Notes: generated by a model not told the origin, from the sequence alone. A stretch of DNA of 64,000 nt from an uncultured Dorea sp. (GCA_910586965.1 CAJUMF010000016.1:28168-92167); one strand, 5' to 3'. Positions 41,340-51,253 are shown, counted from the first letter of the stretch. Numbers and translations are program-made.

Positions 41340-42131
41340 ATGGAAAAAGACGGAAAAGTATTGAATAAAACAAAAAGGCTTGCAGAGATCAAGAAGATGG
41401 TTGAACAGCAGGGACGTATAGAGGTCAATGAACTGAGCGAGATCTTCGGAGTGTCGGAGGTTACGATCCGGAAAGATCTGGATGTTCTTGAAGAGCGCAA
41501 GTGCTTAAAGAGAATCTATGGTGCCGCTCTGCCGGTGAAAGAAGTCACAGAGCTTTCCTCTGTCCAGGAGGAGTATCTGGGAATCCATATCGAGTATGAC
41601 AGCAGAAAAGAAGAAATCGGACGTCTTGCAGCCTCTCTGGTAACAGATACCGGGTGGCTTTTTATCGGACAGGGGACAACCTGTTATTATGTAGCCAGGG
41701 AACTTGCCAAATTAGATAAAGTAAATGTGCTGACCAATAACTTGTTAGCGGCACAGGCACTTGCCAAAAATACGCAGGCGAATGTTATTCTTACCGGGGG
41801 CAATCTGGTGCACAGCCACTTGTACGTAGCGGGAGAGATGTTTATGCGCAATCTGGATAACCTTCACGTTTCCCAGGCATTCATGGGAGTAGGTGGTGCG
41901 GACCTGTCTGCAGGCTATACGGTGAACTATTCGACAGAACTCATTGTATACCGTACCATCAGAGAAATTGCAGATAAGCTGGTTATAGTGCTTGATTCCT
42001 TAAAGTTTGATAAGAAGACCTTTTTAAGTCTGGGAAGACTGACTTTGTCAGATACAGTCGTATCAGACAAAGGAGTGCCGCAGCAATATATAGATTATTA
42101 TAAAAAGAATAATATAGAGATTCTTATATAA
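41340..42131 (+). CDS. DeoR-family transcriptional regulator
   Basis: 263 residues. The N-terminal winged helix (GRIEVNELSEIFGVSEVTIRK near 30-50) and the C-terminal DeoR sensor domain (WLFIGQGTTCYYVARELAK, NVLTNNLLAAQALAK, GVGGADLSAGY, VIVLDSLKFDKKTF) match sugar-phosphate-responsive regulators. Placed directly after the phosphatase gene, it probably controls the BMC and/or transporter operons. The ATG at 41340 is kept although its ribosome site (GGGAG) is weak. Confidence 0.88.
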   Translation: MEKDGKVLNKTKRLAEIKKMVEQQGRIEVNELSEIFGVSEVTIRKDLDVLEERKCLKRIYGAALPVKEVTELSSVQEEYLGIHIEYDSRKEEIGRLAASLVTDTGWLFIGQGTTCYYVARELAKLDKVNVLTNNLLAAQALAKNTQANVILTGGNLVHSHLYVAGEMFMRNLDNLHVSQAFMGVGGADLSAGYTVNYSTELIVYRTIREIADKLVIVLDSLKFDKKTFLSLGRLTLSDTVVSDKGVPQQYIDYYKKNNIEILI

Positions 42132-42137
42132 ATACTC

Positions 42138-42893
42138 TTATATAAATACCTCCACGTTTTGCTCAAAAAGAAAGTCCAGCCACTTTCGGCTCAACGATTT
42201 ATCGGTGATAAGCCCGGTGATCGGAGCGAAGTCTGAAATGGTAATGAAGGAGGTCTTGCCGAATTTAGAAAAATCTGCAGCAATGTATATTTTCTGTCCT
42301 CTTTTGATCAGGTTTTGCCGGATGGAGGCGGTTGGTTCGTGGGAATCGGTAATGCCGTGTTCCATAGATAAAGAACGGCAGGACATAAAAACCTTGTCAA
42401 AATAATATTGTTCAAGGTTTTTTAATGTTATATTGCCGCTGAAAGCTTTATCATCAGGAAGATATGTTCCGCCTAAAGTGATAAGGTGGATATTTTCTTT
42501 TTCGCAAAGCTCATTAATAATAAGCAGTGAGTTGCTTGCGACGGTCAGCCGCATGTTCTTTACGGCCTTTGCAATCTGGAGAGCAGTGGTGGAGGAGTCT
42601 AAAAATATAGAATCCCCGTTTTTGATAATATCCCGGCACTTTTCTGCAATGTTCTGCTTGTTCTCTGTATATGCGGTCTCCCGGATCGTCAGGTCAACAT
42701 TATTCCCCACACCATCCTGTATAAAGGCGCCGCCGTAGGTGCGGGTGAGGAATCCTTCGTCCTCTAACTGCTTAAGGTCGCGGCGGATGGTCTCTTCCGT
42801 CACGGAAAAAAGCTTCGCCAACTCCAGGACGGTGATGCTTTTCTTTTCAAGAATGATTTCTTTGATGTTTGCTTTTCTTGTAACAGCCAGCAT
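42138..42893 (-). CDS. DeoR-family transcriptional regulator, reverse strand
   Basis: 251 residues with the DeoR helix-turn-helix (KSITVLELAKLFSVTEETIRRDL near 18-40) and sensor domain (SIFLDSSTTALQIAKAV, TVASNSLLIINEL, ADFSKFGKTSF). It converges on the other DeoR gene with only six bases between stop codons and no terminator. Two different DeoR proteins at one locus suggest separate control of the BMC and transporter parts or response to two sugar phosphates. An AACGAAATAA word upstream of its start resembles the palindrome before the transporter promoter, hinting at autoregulation. Confidence 0.88.
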   Translation of the reverse strand: MLAVTRKANIKEIILEKKSITVLELAKLFSVTEETIRRDLKQLEDEGFLTRTYGGAFIQDGVGNNVDLTIRETAYTENKQNIAEKCRDIIKNGDSIFLDSSTTALQIAKAVKNMRLTVASNSLLIINELCEKENIHLITLGGTYLPDDKAFSGNITLKNLEQYYFDKVFMSCRSLSMEHGITDSHEPTASIRQNLIKRGQKIYIAADFSKFGKTSFITISDFAPITGLITDKSLSRKWLDFLFEQNVEVFI

Positions 42894-42959
42894 GATCTTT
42901 GGATTCCTTTCTGAACGAAATAAGAATTATGCTATTATTATAAAGTGGATAAGAGAGGA

Positions 42960-43438
42960 TGTAAAGATGATGGTAATCAATTTTATTTTATTAGCTTCTT
43001 AATTGAGGAGGCGTGCCGCTATGATATCAAAGGTAAATCCTATATTGGTACATTATTGAAGTATTATTTTATGGATCTGGGACTTCGAAATGCGAGAATT
43101 AATTTCAGGCAGATGGAAGTGATACATTCCATGGAAAATGTAATATTTAATGAACTCAGGATGCGTGGATTTGGTGTTGATGTAGGAAAACTCAGTGTTA
43201 CAGAACAAGGAAAGGATGGCAGACTTACCAAGAAACAGTTGGAAGTTGACTTTATATGCAATAAGGGTTCTAAGAAGTATTACATCTAGTCTGCATATAT
43301 GTTGGGCACAGAGCAAAAGCGGCGCAGGAAATCAGACCATTTTTGAAGATAAGCGACTCATTCAAGAAAATAGTAGTTACGTCAAACACTTCAAAGCCTT
43401 TTTACAGTGAGCAGGGGATATTGACGATGAATATATGA
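42960..43438 (+). pseudogene. Decayed ATP-binding protein, C-terminal DUF4143 part
   Basis: The frame up to 43289 reads EEACRYDIKGKSYIG, KYYFMDLGLRNARINFRQME, VIFNELRMRGFGVDVG and QLEVDFICNKG, the C-terminal DUF4143 domain of the AAA-ATPase/DUF4143 family. The AAA part is missing. After a stop at 43287 the homology resumes in another frame (KISDSFKKIVVTS, then GILTMNI), so the gene is both truncated and frameshifted. It directly precedes a poly-G promoter. Confidence 0.8.
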
Positions 43439-43548
43439 CCTTTTATTAAATCCGGCTTCACTGGAATTATAAGCCTTAAAGGGTTATGCTTGCTTTAGGA
43501 AAAAGGCAGAAAGCAAAAGGTATAACAATAAAATAGAGAAAGTAATCA

Positions 43549-43586
43549 CAGCATTTAAGCCATAAATGGTTTGAGTGCTGTTTTTG
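43549..43586 (+). terminator. Rho-independent terminator
   Basis: ACAGCATTTAAGCC pairs with GGTTTGAGTGCTGT through G-U pairs, followed by TTTTT; insulates the poly-G promoter from upstream transcription. Confidence 0.65.
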
Positions 43587-43642
43587 TATTTATTATTTAT
43601 TGATAAAACAAATAAATGAACAGTATATATGGAAATTATCGA

Positions 43643-43671
43643 TTGGACGAATACGTGGGGGGGGGTATTAT
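43643..43671 (+). promoter_or_regulatory. Poly-G promoter 3 (predicted phase-variable)
   Basis: TTGGAC (43643-43648), a 17-base spacer ending in G9 (43657-43665) and TATTAT (43666-43671). It differs from promoter 1 by one base in the spacer word (GAATACGT versus GGATACGT) and one in the -10. Confidence 0.78.
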
Positions 43672-43724
43672 AGGGATATAATTAAATACACTTTTAAGCG
43701 ATACTTAACGAGGAGGATGAAAGT

Positions 43725-45962
43725 ATGAAGAGAAAAAAATTGTTATCAATTCTTTTGGCAACATCACTGTCTGTATCATTGGTTATGCCGACGTTTGCAG
43801 CAGATATGCCCCAGGGGGAGGCTCCATCTAATAAACAGGCTGTGAAGGTGAAAGATTCAGAAGAAAGTGAGGAGATAGAACTTCAAGAGAAAAATCTTGA
43901 AGACGCTCCGAAAGAAATTACGACCAGACAGACTGATACAGAGTGGAATGTAGATGACTTTACTTATGAGGATATTCAGGGAGAGGACGGGACTGTTACG
44001 GGAGTTAAGATTACGGGACTTTCCGACTCTGGAAAAACTAAAAGGGCAGTAAATCCTAATATGGTTATGCCGAGTGAAACTAGTGATGGAAAAATAATTA
44101 CTGCAATTGCTGATGGAACGGGAACAGATGAATATGGTTTGTTTGGGGCCGAAAACGAGCCGCTTACCAGTGTTGTATTACCAGAAAAAATTGAGACTAT
44201 TGGTGGTTTTTCTTTCAGAAATTGCGGATTGGAAGAAATTAATTTCCCTGAAACATTGACAACTATAGGGCAAGTAGCTTTTCAGACTAATAAGTTGAAA
44301 AATATTATTTTACCAGATAGTGTAAAGACTGTTGGAAGTGCGGCATTTGCAACTAATTTTGCGCTTGAAAAAATAAAAATTTCTAATGGTATGACAGTAG
44401 TACCAAAAACATTTGCAGGGTGTATTGGAGTAGATGTAGCTCCTAATTTTAAGGATGTTGAAATACCAGAAGGGATAACAACTATTGATTCAAGTGCGTT
44501 TGTTGGTAATAGCTTTGAAAAAGTTGAGATTCCTAAAACAGTAACTAAAATTAATAGTTCTGCTTTTATGCAGACGGATCAACACAGGACATTAAAAAAT
44601 GTCGTATTGCATGAAGGCTTGACATCAATCGGCAGTGGTGTATTTAGTTATACTTTAGTTAAAAAGATAAAAATGCCGTCAACAGTTACAACATTAAATA
44701 AAGCGGCTTTTAACTTTTGTGCAAGTGATGGAGAAAAAGTTAAAATATATGTTTATAATAAAAGCCAGGTGGGTAGTACAACGAAATTTATATCAGAGTC
44801 AGAGAATCATACAACAGTTTATGCATTAACAGAAGAAATCTCCCGTGCAGAAAGTCTGAATGAAAACGATTATAAAAAAGCGGATTGGGCAGCTCTGCGC
44901 ATGAAACTAGAAGCAGCGAAAACAACAGACGCAAAAGAAGATGCAACGGTAGAAGAAGTCAGACAGGCATCTGACGATTTGGAAGTAGCGATAGATGCGT
45001 TAGAGAAGAAATCAATCAGCAAAGTGACAGTATCTCCTCAAAGCCTGTCCGAAAAAGGCGGCGAAGTCCAGGTAACTGTAGAGGGCAATCTGGATGAAAA
45101 TGTTTGGTATGTATTGCAGAAGAAAGAAGCTGACGGAAGCTATACGGCAGTAGATGGAGATCTAAAAAAAGCAGGAGCCGCTTTTTCTCTTACCATACCG
45201 GAAAACACAGAGAAGAAAGAGAAAGCATATGTTCTCAAAGTAAAAGCCAGCGAACCAGAGGCTAATGCTGATAATAGTGGATATAACTGGGAGGGAGCGA
45301 CAGAAGCAACAATTACTGTAGCAGCAGTTCCAGAGGAGTCAACAGATCCAACAAAGCCAACAGACCCAACAGATCCATCAAAACCAACAGATCCGTCAAA
45401 ACCGTCAGGATCGAATGATCCAACAGTTTCAGCAGTAAAGGTAAGTAAGATAAATCTTAGTACTGTTTCCAAAAAGGTTGCAGTGGGAAAGAAAATTAAG
45501 ATGAAAGTATCTGTTGCACCGTCAAATGCAAGTAATAAAGCTGTTGAATGGAAGACCAGTAACAAGAAATATGCTACGGTTAATCAGTCAGGAGTTGTAT
45601 CGATAAAGAAAGCGGGTGCAGGAAAAACGGTTACTATTACGGTTACTGCAAAGGATGGAAGCGGAATAAAAGCATCTTACAAATTGAGTATTATGAAAGA
45701 TTCTGTTAAGAGCATCAAGCTAAAAGCGAAGAAAACAGTAAAGGCAGGAAAGAGCTTAAAAGTTAAAGCAACTGTAAAGACTACAGGAAAGAAAGTCAAT
45801 AAGAAGTTAAAATGGACAAGCTCTAATGAGAAATATGCGACAGTATCATCCAAGGGCGTCGTAAAAGCGAAAAAGGCAGGAAAGGGTAGAACTGTTAAGA
45901 TTACTGCAGCTTCAACAGATGGAAGCAACAAAAAGAAAGCGATTAAAATTAAAATCAAATAA
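43725..45962 (+). CDS. BspA-like LRR surface protein with C-terminal Big_2 pair
   Basis: 745 residues with a signal peptide (KLLSILLATSLSVSLVMPTFA). A header module at about 73-125 (WNVDDFTYEDI, ITGLSDSGKTKRAVNPN, GTDEYGLFG) starts an LRR_5 (BspA/TpLRR) domain of about 230 residues (LEEINFPETLTTIG, LKNIILPDSVKTVG, FEKVEIPKTVTKIN). A FIVAR-like helical segment (about 370-430), an Ig-like domain, a Thr/Asp/Pro/Lys linker (about 542-562) and the lysine-rich Big_2 pair (about 575-745) follow. BspA-type LRRs bind host matrix proteins and other bacteria. Expression should depend on the G9 promoter just upstream. Confidence 0.86.
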   Translation: MKRKKLLSILLATSLSVSLVMPTFAADMPQGEAPSNKQAVKVKDSEESEEIELQEKNLEDAPKEITTRQTDTEWNVDDFTYEDIQGEDGTVTGVKITGLSDSGKTKRAVNPNMVMPSETSDGKIITAIADGTGTDEYGLFGAENEPLTSVVLPEKIETIGGFSFRNCGLEEINFPETLTTIGQVAFQTNKLKNIILPDSVKTVGSAAFATNFALEKIKISNGMTVVPKTFAGCIGVDVAPNFKDVEIPEGITTIDSSAFVGNSFEKVEIPKTVTKINSSAFMQTDQHRTLKNVVLHEGLTSIGSGVFSYTLVKKIKMPSTVTTLNKAAFNFCASDGEKVKIYVYNKSQVGSTTKFISESENHTTVYALTEEISRAESLNENDYKKADWAALRMKLEAAKTTDAKEDATVEEVRQASDDLEVAIDALEKKSISKVTVSPQSLSEKGGEVQVTVEGNLDENVWYVLQKKEADGSYTAVDGDLKKAGAAFSLTIPENTEKKEKAYVLKVKASEPEANADNSGYNWEGATEATITVAAVPEESTDPTKPTDPTDPSKPTDPSKPSGSNDPTVSAVKVSKINLSTVSKKVAVGKKIKMKVSVAPSNASNKAVEWKTSNKKYATVNQSGVVSIKKAGAGKTVTITVTAKDGSGIKASYKLSIMKDSVKSIKLKAKKTVKAGKSLKVKATVKTTGKKVNKKLKWTSSNEKYATVSSKGVVKAKKAGKGRTVKITAASTDGSNKKKAIKIKIK

Positions 45963-45971
45963 TTAATGAAA

Positions 45972-46023
45972 AAAAGGGCTTCTGCAGGATATCTGCTATA
46001 GTAGGTATTTGCGGAGGCCTTTT
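45972..46023 (+). terminator. Hairpin terminator, possibly leaky
   Basis: AAAAGGGCTTCTGCA pairs with TGCGGAGGCCTTTT. It ends only 22 bases before the next ATG, so read-through would place the giant LRR gene under promoter 3. Confidence 0.6.
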
Positions 46024-46045
46024 GCAACAGAAGAGGAGGCGGAAT

Positions 46046-49000
46046 ATGAAGACGAAAAAAAGGTTCTCTATTTTTCTGGCAATCCTGTTGTCATTATCAT
46101 TGTCAATGCCAATATATGCGAATGATATATCTCAGACAGTGAAATTTTCTGAAAATCAGGAGGTCTCTGAAACAGAAAAAGAAGAAATGCTTTCAGAAGA
46201 GAGTCAGGAAGTATTGGCAGATTGCGAAGATGGAGAAATAGAAAGCGAGATTAAAGGAGTACAGCCAGAATCTGAAATAACATCAGAGCCTGAAGTAGAA
46301 ACAGAGTCTGAACTGGAAACTGAAGAGAAAGATGTAACAGAATCTGACGAAAAAATCAATGCAAAATCAATAAAGAGCAAAAATGTCCGGCTTGATGATG
46401 AGTGGACAGTGGAGGATTTTACCTATACAGAGATTAAACAGACATTAAATGGATGCGATTACACAAGACAATTTCAGATAGTTGGCCCTGCTATTAAAGG
46501 ATTTTCGGAATCCGGAGAGGAAAAGCTAAAATGGAATAAAGATCTTGTCATTCCATCTGTGAATGACAAAGGGGAGAAGCTGGTAGGCATTGCACAGGGG
46601 GCTTTCAAAGAAAAAGGCCTTGAAACAGTTCAATTCCCAGAAGGTATGATGGTAGATTATGATGATACGGTGACGCATGTTGTTACAAGAAGGGGGAATT
46701 TTATTATTGATACAGAGGCGTTTGCAAATAATAATCTCACCAATGTAACTCTCCCGGAAGGGGTGATAGCTGTAATGGCGGCGGCGTTTCGGAGCAATGA
46801 GATTAAAAAACTTTCATTGCCGCACACAATCTGGTGGATTGAGAATTCTTGTTTTGCAAAAAATAATCTGACAACTGTCGGCTTTCCTAAAACTTGTGAT
46901 TTTCAGGTACAGATACATGCCTATTCGTTTGCGTATAATAATATAAGATCCGTAAGGCTTCCGGATTATACGGAAGTGGTTCATATGCATTCTTTTTTGT
47001 GGAATCCTGGTGTTGAAGACTGCCCGGAAGAAGCTCCTGAGAAGGAAAAGGCATTGGGCGGCGTCGTATATATGTATACGGACAATGCCAATCTTGCTAA
47101 AATGGAAAGAATCCATCATATAGATCGCAGTGCAGAGTCACAGCATTCATGGCATCAAAAACTGGTTATTGGAAGCAAGCCGGCGGAGGAAGGGGAATGG
47201 ACAGTCAGTGATTTTACTATTAATGGCACGACAATTACGGGTTTGTCTGAAAGTGGAATAAAAAAACGAAAATTTAATAAAGAACTGGTCTTGCCGGACA
47301 AAAACGCAAGCGGACAATATATAACAGCTCTTGCAGATACCTTATCTCCAACAGGATTATTTGCTTCAGCCGATGAAAAATTCACAAGTGTTGCTCTTCC
47401 AATTGGTATTGAACGAATCGGGAACAGGGCATTTGCCGGGAATCATCTGCCGAGAAATGTAAAGTTCCCATCTACTTTAGTTGAAATTGGAGCGGAAGCA
47501 TTTTGGGATAATAGTTTTGAAAGTGTTACACTTTCGGACAGTATTGAGAAATTAGGTGTCAAAGCCTTCGGTATGAATCCCAAGCTTAATACGATTACAT
47601 TGTCGAGGGGATTGACAGAGATTGCAGATGGTGCGTTTGGGTGTGGTGAAACTGAAAATGGCATGAGCAATTTGACACAGCTTGTAATTCCGAAAGGGAT
47701 CACACGGATAGGCGACAGTGCGTTTGCCGGAAACAATATTAAAAAGATTGAGATTCCAGCTTCGGTTACAGAAATCGGAAAATCCGCGTTCTCATCAAAT
47801 CAACTCAAAAAAGAATGTACCGTCACATTGCCGGAAGGATTAAAAACGATTGGCAGTATGGCATTTAAGAATAATGGGATTAAAGAGATTGAACTTCCTG
47901 CCAGTGTAGAGGGGCTTAATCCGGATACCTTTAAAAAGGAGAGTCAGGACGGCAGTGAATTGCTGAAAACAATTGTATACATCAGTAAGACGCAGTATAA
48001 AGACAAGACTAATTTCCCAGCATCTGAATACCATTCATATGAAGTAAAAGGGAATCCTGACGATACAGAATGGGATGAATTCGACTTTACATATGCAACG
48101 TGGAAGGATGCCAAAGTGAGTGAGACTGAAATTACGTTATATCCTGTCAATAATGCGGAAAAGAAAGTGGTGTTGGATTCTTATCTGATTACCGGATTGT
48201 CTAAGCTTGGCGAAATGAAGATTGAAAAGAATAAAGATATAGTCATACCGTTGAAAGATCCGGATGGAAAGGTTGTAACGGGCGTTGCGCCGGGAGTTTT
48301 TAAAAGCAGTGAAGACGGAAAAAATTATGAGATTGCGTCTGTCACATTCCCGGAAAAGATTAAGACGGCATATACGGGTCCGAAAGATATTATTGCAGAA
48401 GGAATATCGGAACGCGGAGATTTTATCATTTGTAACAACGCTTTTGCCGGGAACAAGTTAACGACATTAAAACTGCCTGAAGGAGTAATTTGTGTTGGTC
48501 AAAGGGCTTTTGAAGGAAACCAGTTAACAAATGTTTCTATACCAGAAACGGCATGGTGGATTAATGAAAGAGCTTTTGCGGGGAATCGGATTATTGTTGT
48601 GGATTTTCCGAAAACCTCTGATTTTAAAATGAATATGGCGGCGGAATCCTTTGCAGATAATCAGATTAAAGCAGTGCAGCTTTCTGACAGGACGGAAAAA
48701 GTAGAAAAGGACGTGTTTAAAGGAAATGTTGGTATGGAAAAAGTAGATGCATCTGCACCGCAGGAGTGGCAAGGCAGCGGAGTGGTGTCAATGTATGCTC
48801 CTGCGTCTATGGATTTAGAGGCATGTGTGGCTCATACAGGCAATACGGGAGATTATCAATCATTTGTACAAAAGCTGATTACTAACGAGACGATGCCTGA
48901 AAAATTGAAGCCGTGGGGAATGAATGATTTTTCATATTCTGATGATGGTGGGACTATTACAGGTCTTTCAAATGAGGGAAGGGAAAAAAGGGCGATGAAT

Positions 49001-51244
49001 CCCCATATTGTCATATCTGATAAAGGTCCGGACGGCACGGCTGTTATAAAGCTGGGAAATGCAGGAGTGGATTCTTTTGGATTGTTTGGCAGTGCAGAGG
49101 AAAAGCCTGCAAGTATTGTCCTTCCTGAAAAATTAGAAATAATAGGAAACAATGCATTCAAAAATTGTGGACTTATATCTATTCATTTTCCAAAGACGAC
49201 AAAGGTAATCGGAGATTATGCTTTTTGCCAGAATGCTTTGACTGAGGTCAATTTGCCGGATAATATAACAGAAGTCGGAACAGGAGCATTTTCATTAAAT
49301 AGTAAATTAGAGAGAGTGAAGATATCCAAGGGGATGACGGAAATTCCGGCATCATTTGCAGAAAATACCGGGGCAATGAATGAAACACCGGCTTCAATTG
49401 AAATCCCCGAAGGAATTGTTGCTATTGGAGATAAGGCGTTTAAAGGGATTGGTTTTGAACGTATAGAAATTCCAGCTTCTGTGATAACAGTTGGCAGTGC
49501 GTCGTTTGCCCGGACACAGAGTACGGAAACAGGCACAGAGATTATTTTTTCGGAAGGTCTGCAAAAGATTGGAAGCTGTGCTTTCCAGTATGTAAAAATT
49601 ACAGAGCTGAATCTTCCATCAACCCTCAAAGCATTAGATAATGATGCGTTCAAGGATTGTGTAAGCGGAGGAAAGGTTAAATTATACACTTCAAATCCGG
49701 AGCATGTAGCGCAGTTCAATACATCAGATTACCATGAAGTGGTATTTAAGTATTTACTTGGAAGCGGATGGTCTGAGGATGATTTCCTGTATAATGGAGC
49801 TGTTATTACCGGATGGTCCGAGAAAGGAAATAAGACGAGGCTTGAGAATAAGAAACTTAAGATTCCTGACCGCAATCCTGAAACCAGAGAGGCAATTACG
49901 GAGATTGCGGAAAGTGCTTTTAAGATACCGGATGATGAAGTGAATCAGTTAAAGGACAGTGTGGAATCACCGAATGGTATGACGGATGTTGTGATTCCAG
50001 AATCAGTGACTAAGATTGGGGAGAAAGCATTTGAATATAACAGTCTTGAGAACGTTGATTTTCCGAAGACTCTTACGGAGATTGGAGTATCTGCTTTCCA
50101 TGGCAATAAGCTCAAGGAAGCAATTATTCCGGACAGTGTAACTTCCATCGGAAGCGGTGCATTTTCTGAGAATAATATTACCCGAATCATATTTCCGAAA
50201 AATCTAACGAAGCTGGAAGCAGGAGTATTTTCCATGAATATTCGTTTAGAGCAGATTACCCTTCCAGGTAATCTTACGGAAATAGGGGCTATGGCATTTG
50301 CCGGAGCGCGTCTTACCAGTCTTACCATACCAAAGTCTGTAACTAAGATTGGAAGAAAAGCGTTCCATTTACATCATTTAAAGGAACTTACAATCCCGGG
50401 CAACGTGAAAGAAATCGGCGCATCTGCATTCGAAGGAACTTTCAAGGCCATAACTCTTAAAAAACTCATTTTAGAAGAGGGAGTGGAAACCATTGGCGAG
50501 AGGGCGTTCAAAGAAGGGTATTTACAGAGTGTAAATCTCCCGAATTCGCTCAAGTCTCTGGCATCGAATGCATTTGAGAATAACAGCGGGACGAACAATG
50601 ATCATATCGTTGTATGTTATACAAAGAATAAAGAACATCTCAAATGGCCGGAAGCAAGCACCTACAAAATCGTATTCCAGGAGGATAAAGTTGTTACACC
50701 GCCGGTTGTGCAGCAGAAAGTTCGTGTGAACAAGATTAAGCTGACCGGTATATCGAAGAAAATTGCAGCCGGTAAAAAGATGACTTTGAAAGCAACAGTA
50801 TATCCCGCCAATGCGAGCAACAAAAAAGTTACATGGAAATCCAGCAATAAAAGAGTTGCTGCGGTTAACAGCAAGGGCGTTGTTACCATGAAAAAGAAGT
50901 CCGGCGGCAAGAAGGTTAAGATTACTGCGATTGCGGCAGACGGAAGCGGAGTGAAAGCAACTTATACGATTACTTCTATGAAAGGTGTCGTAAAGAAAGT
51001 AACTATTTCCGGAAAGAAGACTGTAAAAGCCGGTAAGAGTCTCAAATTAAAGGCAAAGGTTACGGCTTCTAAGAAAGCTAATAAGAAAGTAACCTGGACA
51101 AGCAGTAATACCAAGTATGCAAAAGTGTCGGCATCCGGCAAGGTGAAGACATATAAGGCTGGAAAAGGTAAGAAAGTTAAGATTACTGCAAAAGCGACGG
51201 ATGGAAGCGGGAAGAAAAAGACTGTAACGATCAAGATTAAATAA
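46046..51244 (+). CDS. Giant BspA-like LRR surface protein, five modules, C-terminal Big_2 pair
   Basis: 1732 residues. A signal peptide (MKTKKRFSIFLAILLSLSLS) and a Glu/Ser-rich low-complexity region (about 30-110) precede five repeats of one module. Each starts with a W-x-x-x-D-F-x-Y/I header leading to ITGxSExGxxKxxxNKxLVIP, at about residues 118, 384, 674, 955 and 1240, followed by LRR_5 units (FPKTLTEIGVSAFHGNKL, IPDSVTSIGSGAF). Modules 1 and 3, and 2 and 4, are closest, suggesting duplication of a pair. The end is the lysine-rich Big_2 pair (about 1555-1732). AGAGGAGGCGG gives the ribosome site for the ATG at 46046. Likely adhesin or co-aggregation factor. Confidence 0.87.
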   Translation: MKTKKRFSIFLAILLSLSLSMPIYANDISQTVKFSENQEVSETEKEEMLSEESQEVLADCEDGEIESEIKGVQPESEITSEPEVETESELETEEKDVTESDEKINAKSIKSKNVRLDDEWTVEDFTYTEIKQTLNGCDYTRQFQIVGPAIKGFSESGEEKLKWNKDLVIPSVNDKGEKLVGIAQGAFKEKGLETVQFPEGMMVDYDDTVTHVVTRRGNFIIDTEAFANNNLTNVTLPEGVIAVMAAAFRSNEIKKLSLPHTIWWIENSCFAKNNLTTVGFPKTCDFQVQIHAYSFAYNNIRSVRLPDYTEVVHMHSFLWNPGVEDCPEEAPEKEKALGGVVYMYTDNANLAKMERIHHIDRSAESQHSWHQKLVIGSKPAEEGEWTVSDFTINGTTITGLSESGIKKRKFNKELVLPDKNASGQYITALADTLSPTGLFASADEKFTSVALPIGIERIGNRAFAGNHLPRNVKFPSTLVEIGAEAFWDNSFESVTLSDSIEKLGVKAFGMNPKLNTITLSRGLTEIADGAFGCGETENGMSNLTQLVIPKGITRIGDSAFAGNNIKKIEIPASVTEIGKSAFSSNQLKKECTVTLPEGLKTIGSMAFKNNGIKEIELPASVEGLNPDTFKKESQDGSELLKTIVYISKTQYKDKTNFPASEYHSYEVKGNPDDTEWDEFDFTYATWKDAKVSETEITLYPVNNAEKKVVLDSYLITGLSKLGEMKIEKNKDIVIPLKDPDGKVVTGVAPGVFKSSEDGKNYEIASVTFPEKIKTAYTGPKDIIAEGISERGDFIICNNAFAGNKLTTLKLPEGVICVGQRAFEGNQLTNVSIPETAWWINERAFAGNRIIVVDFPKTSDFKMNMAAESFADNQIKAVQLSDRTEKVEKDVFKGNVGMEKVDASAPQEWQGSGVVSMYAPASMDLEACVAHTGNTGDYQSFVQKLITNETMPEKLKPWGMNDFSYSDDGGTITGLSNEGREKRAMNPHIVISDKGPDGTAVIKLGNAGVDSFGLFGSAEEKPASIVLPEKLEIIGNNAFKNCGLISIHFPKTTKVIGDYAFCQNALTEVNLPDNITEVGTGAFSLNSKLERVKISKGMTEIPASFAENTGAMNETPASIEIPEGIVAIGDKAFKGIGFERIEIPASVITVGSASFARTQSTETGTEIIFSEGLQKIGSCAFQYVKITELNLPSTLKALDNDAFKDCVSGGKVKLYTSNPEHVAQFNTSDYHEVVFKYLLGSGWSEDDFLYNGAVITGWSEKGNKTRLENKKLKIPDRNPETREAITEIAESAFKIPDDEVNQLKDSVESPNGMTDVVIPESVTKIGEKAFEYNSLENVDFPKTLTEIGVSAFHGNKLKEAIIPDSVTSIGSGAFSENNITRIIFPKNLTKLEAGVFSMNIRLEQITLPGNLTEIGAMAFAGARLTSLTIPKSVTKIGRKAFHLHHLKELTIPGNVKEIGASAFEGTFKAITLKKLILEEGVETIGERAFKEGYLQSVNLPNSLKSLASNAFENNSGTNNDHIVVCYTKNKEHLKWPEASTYKIVFQEDKVVTPPVVQQKVRVNKIKLTGISKKIAAGKKMTLKATVYPANASNKKVTWKSSNKRVAAVNSKGVVTMKKKSGGKKVKITAIAADGSGVKATYTITSMKGVVKKVTISGKKTVKAGKSLKLKAKVTASKKANKKVTWTSSNTKYAKVSASGKVKTYKAGKGKKVKITAKATDGSGKKKTVTIKIK

Positions 51245-51253
51245 TAGCATGAA

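Larger units (their letters stand above)
43439..43724. other. Intergenic region: terminator and phase-variable promoter
   Basis: 286 bp holding the terminator at 43549-43586, the poly-G promoter at 43643-43671 and a GAGGAGGAT ribosome site. Nothing else recognised. Confidence 0.5.

Noticed and set aside
42960..43289. Functional small DUF4143 protein
   Set aside because: Lacks the AAA domain, and homology resumes in another frame after its stop, so it is a decayed gene.
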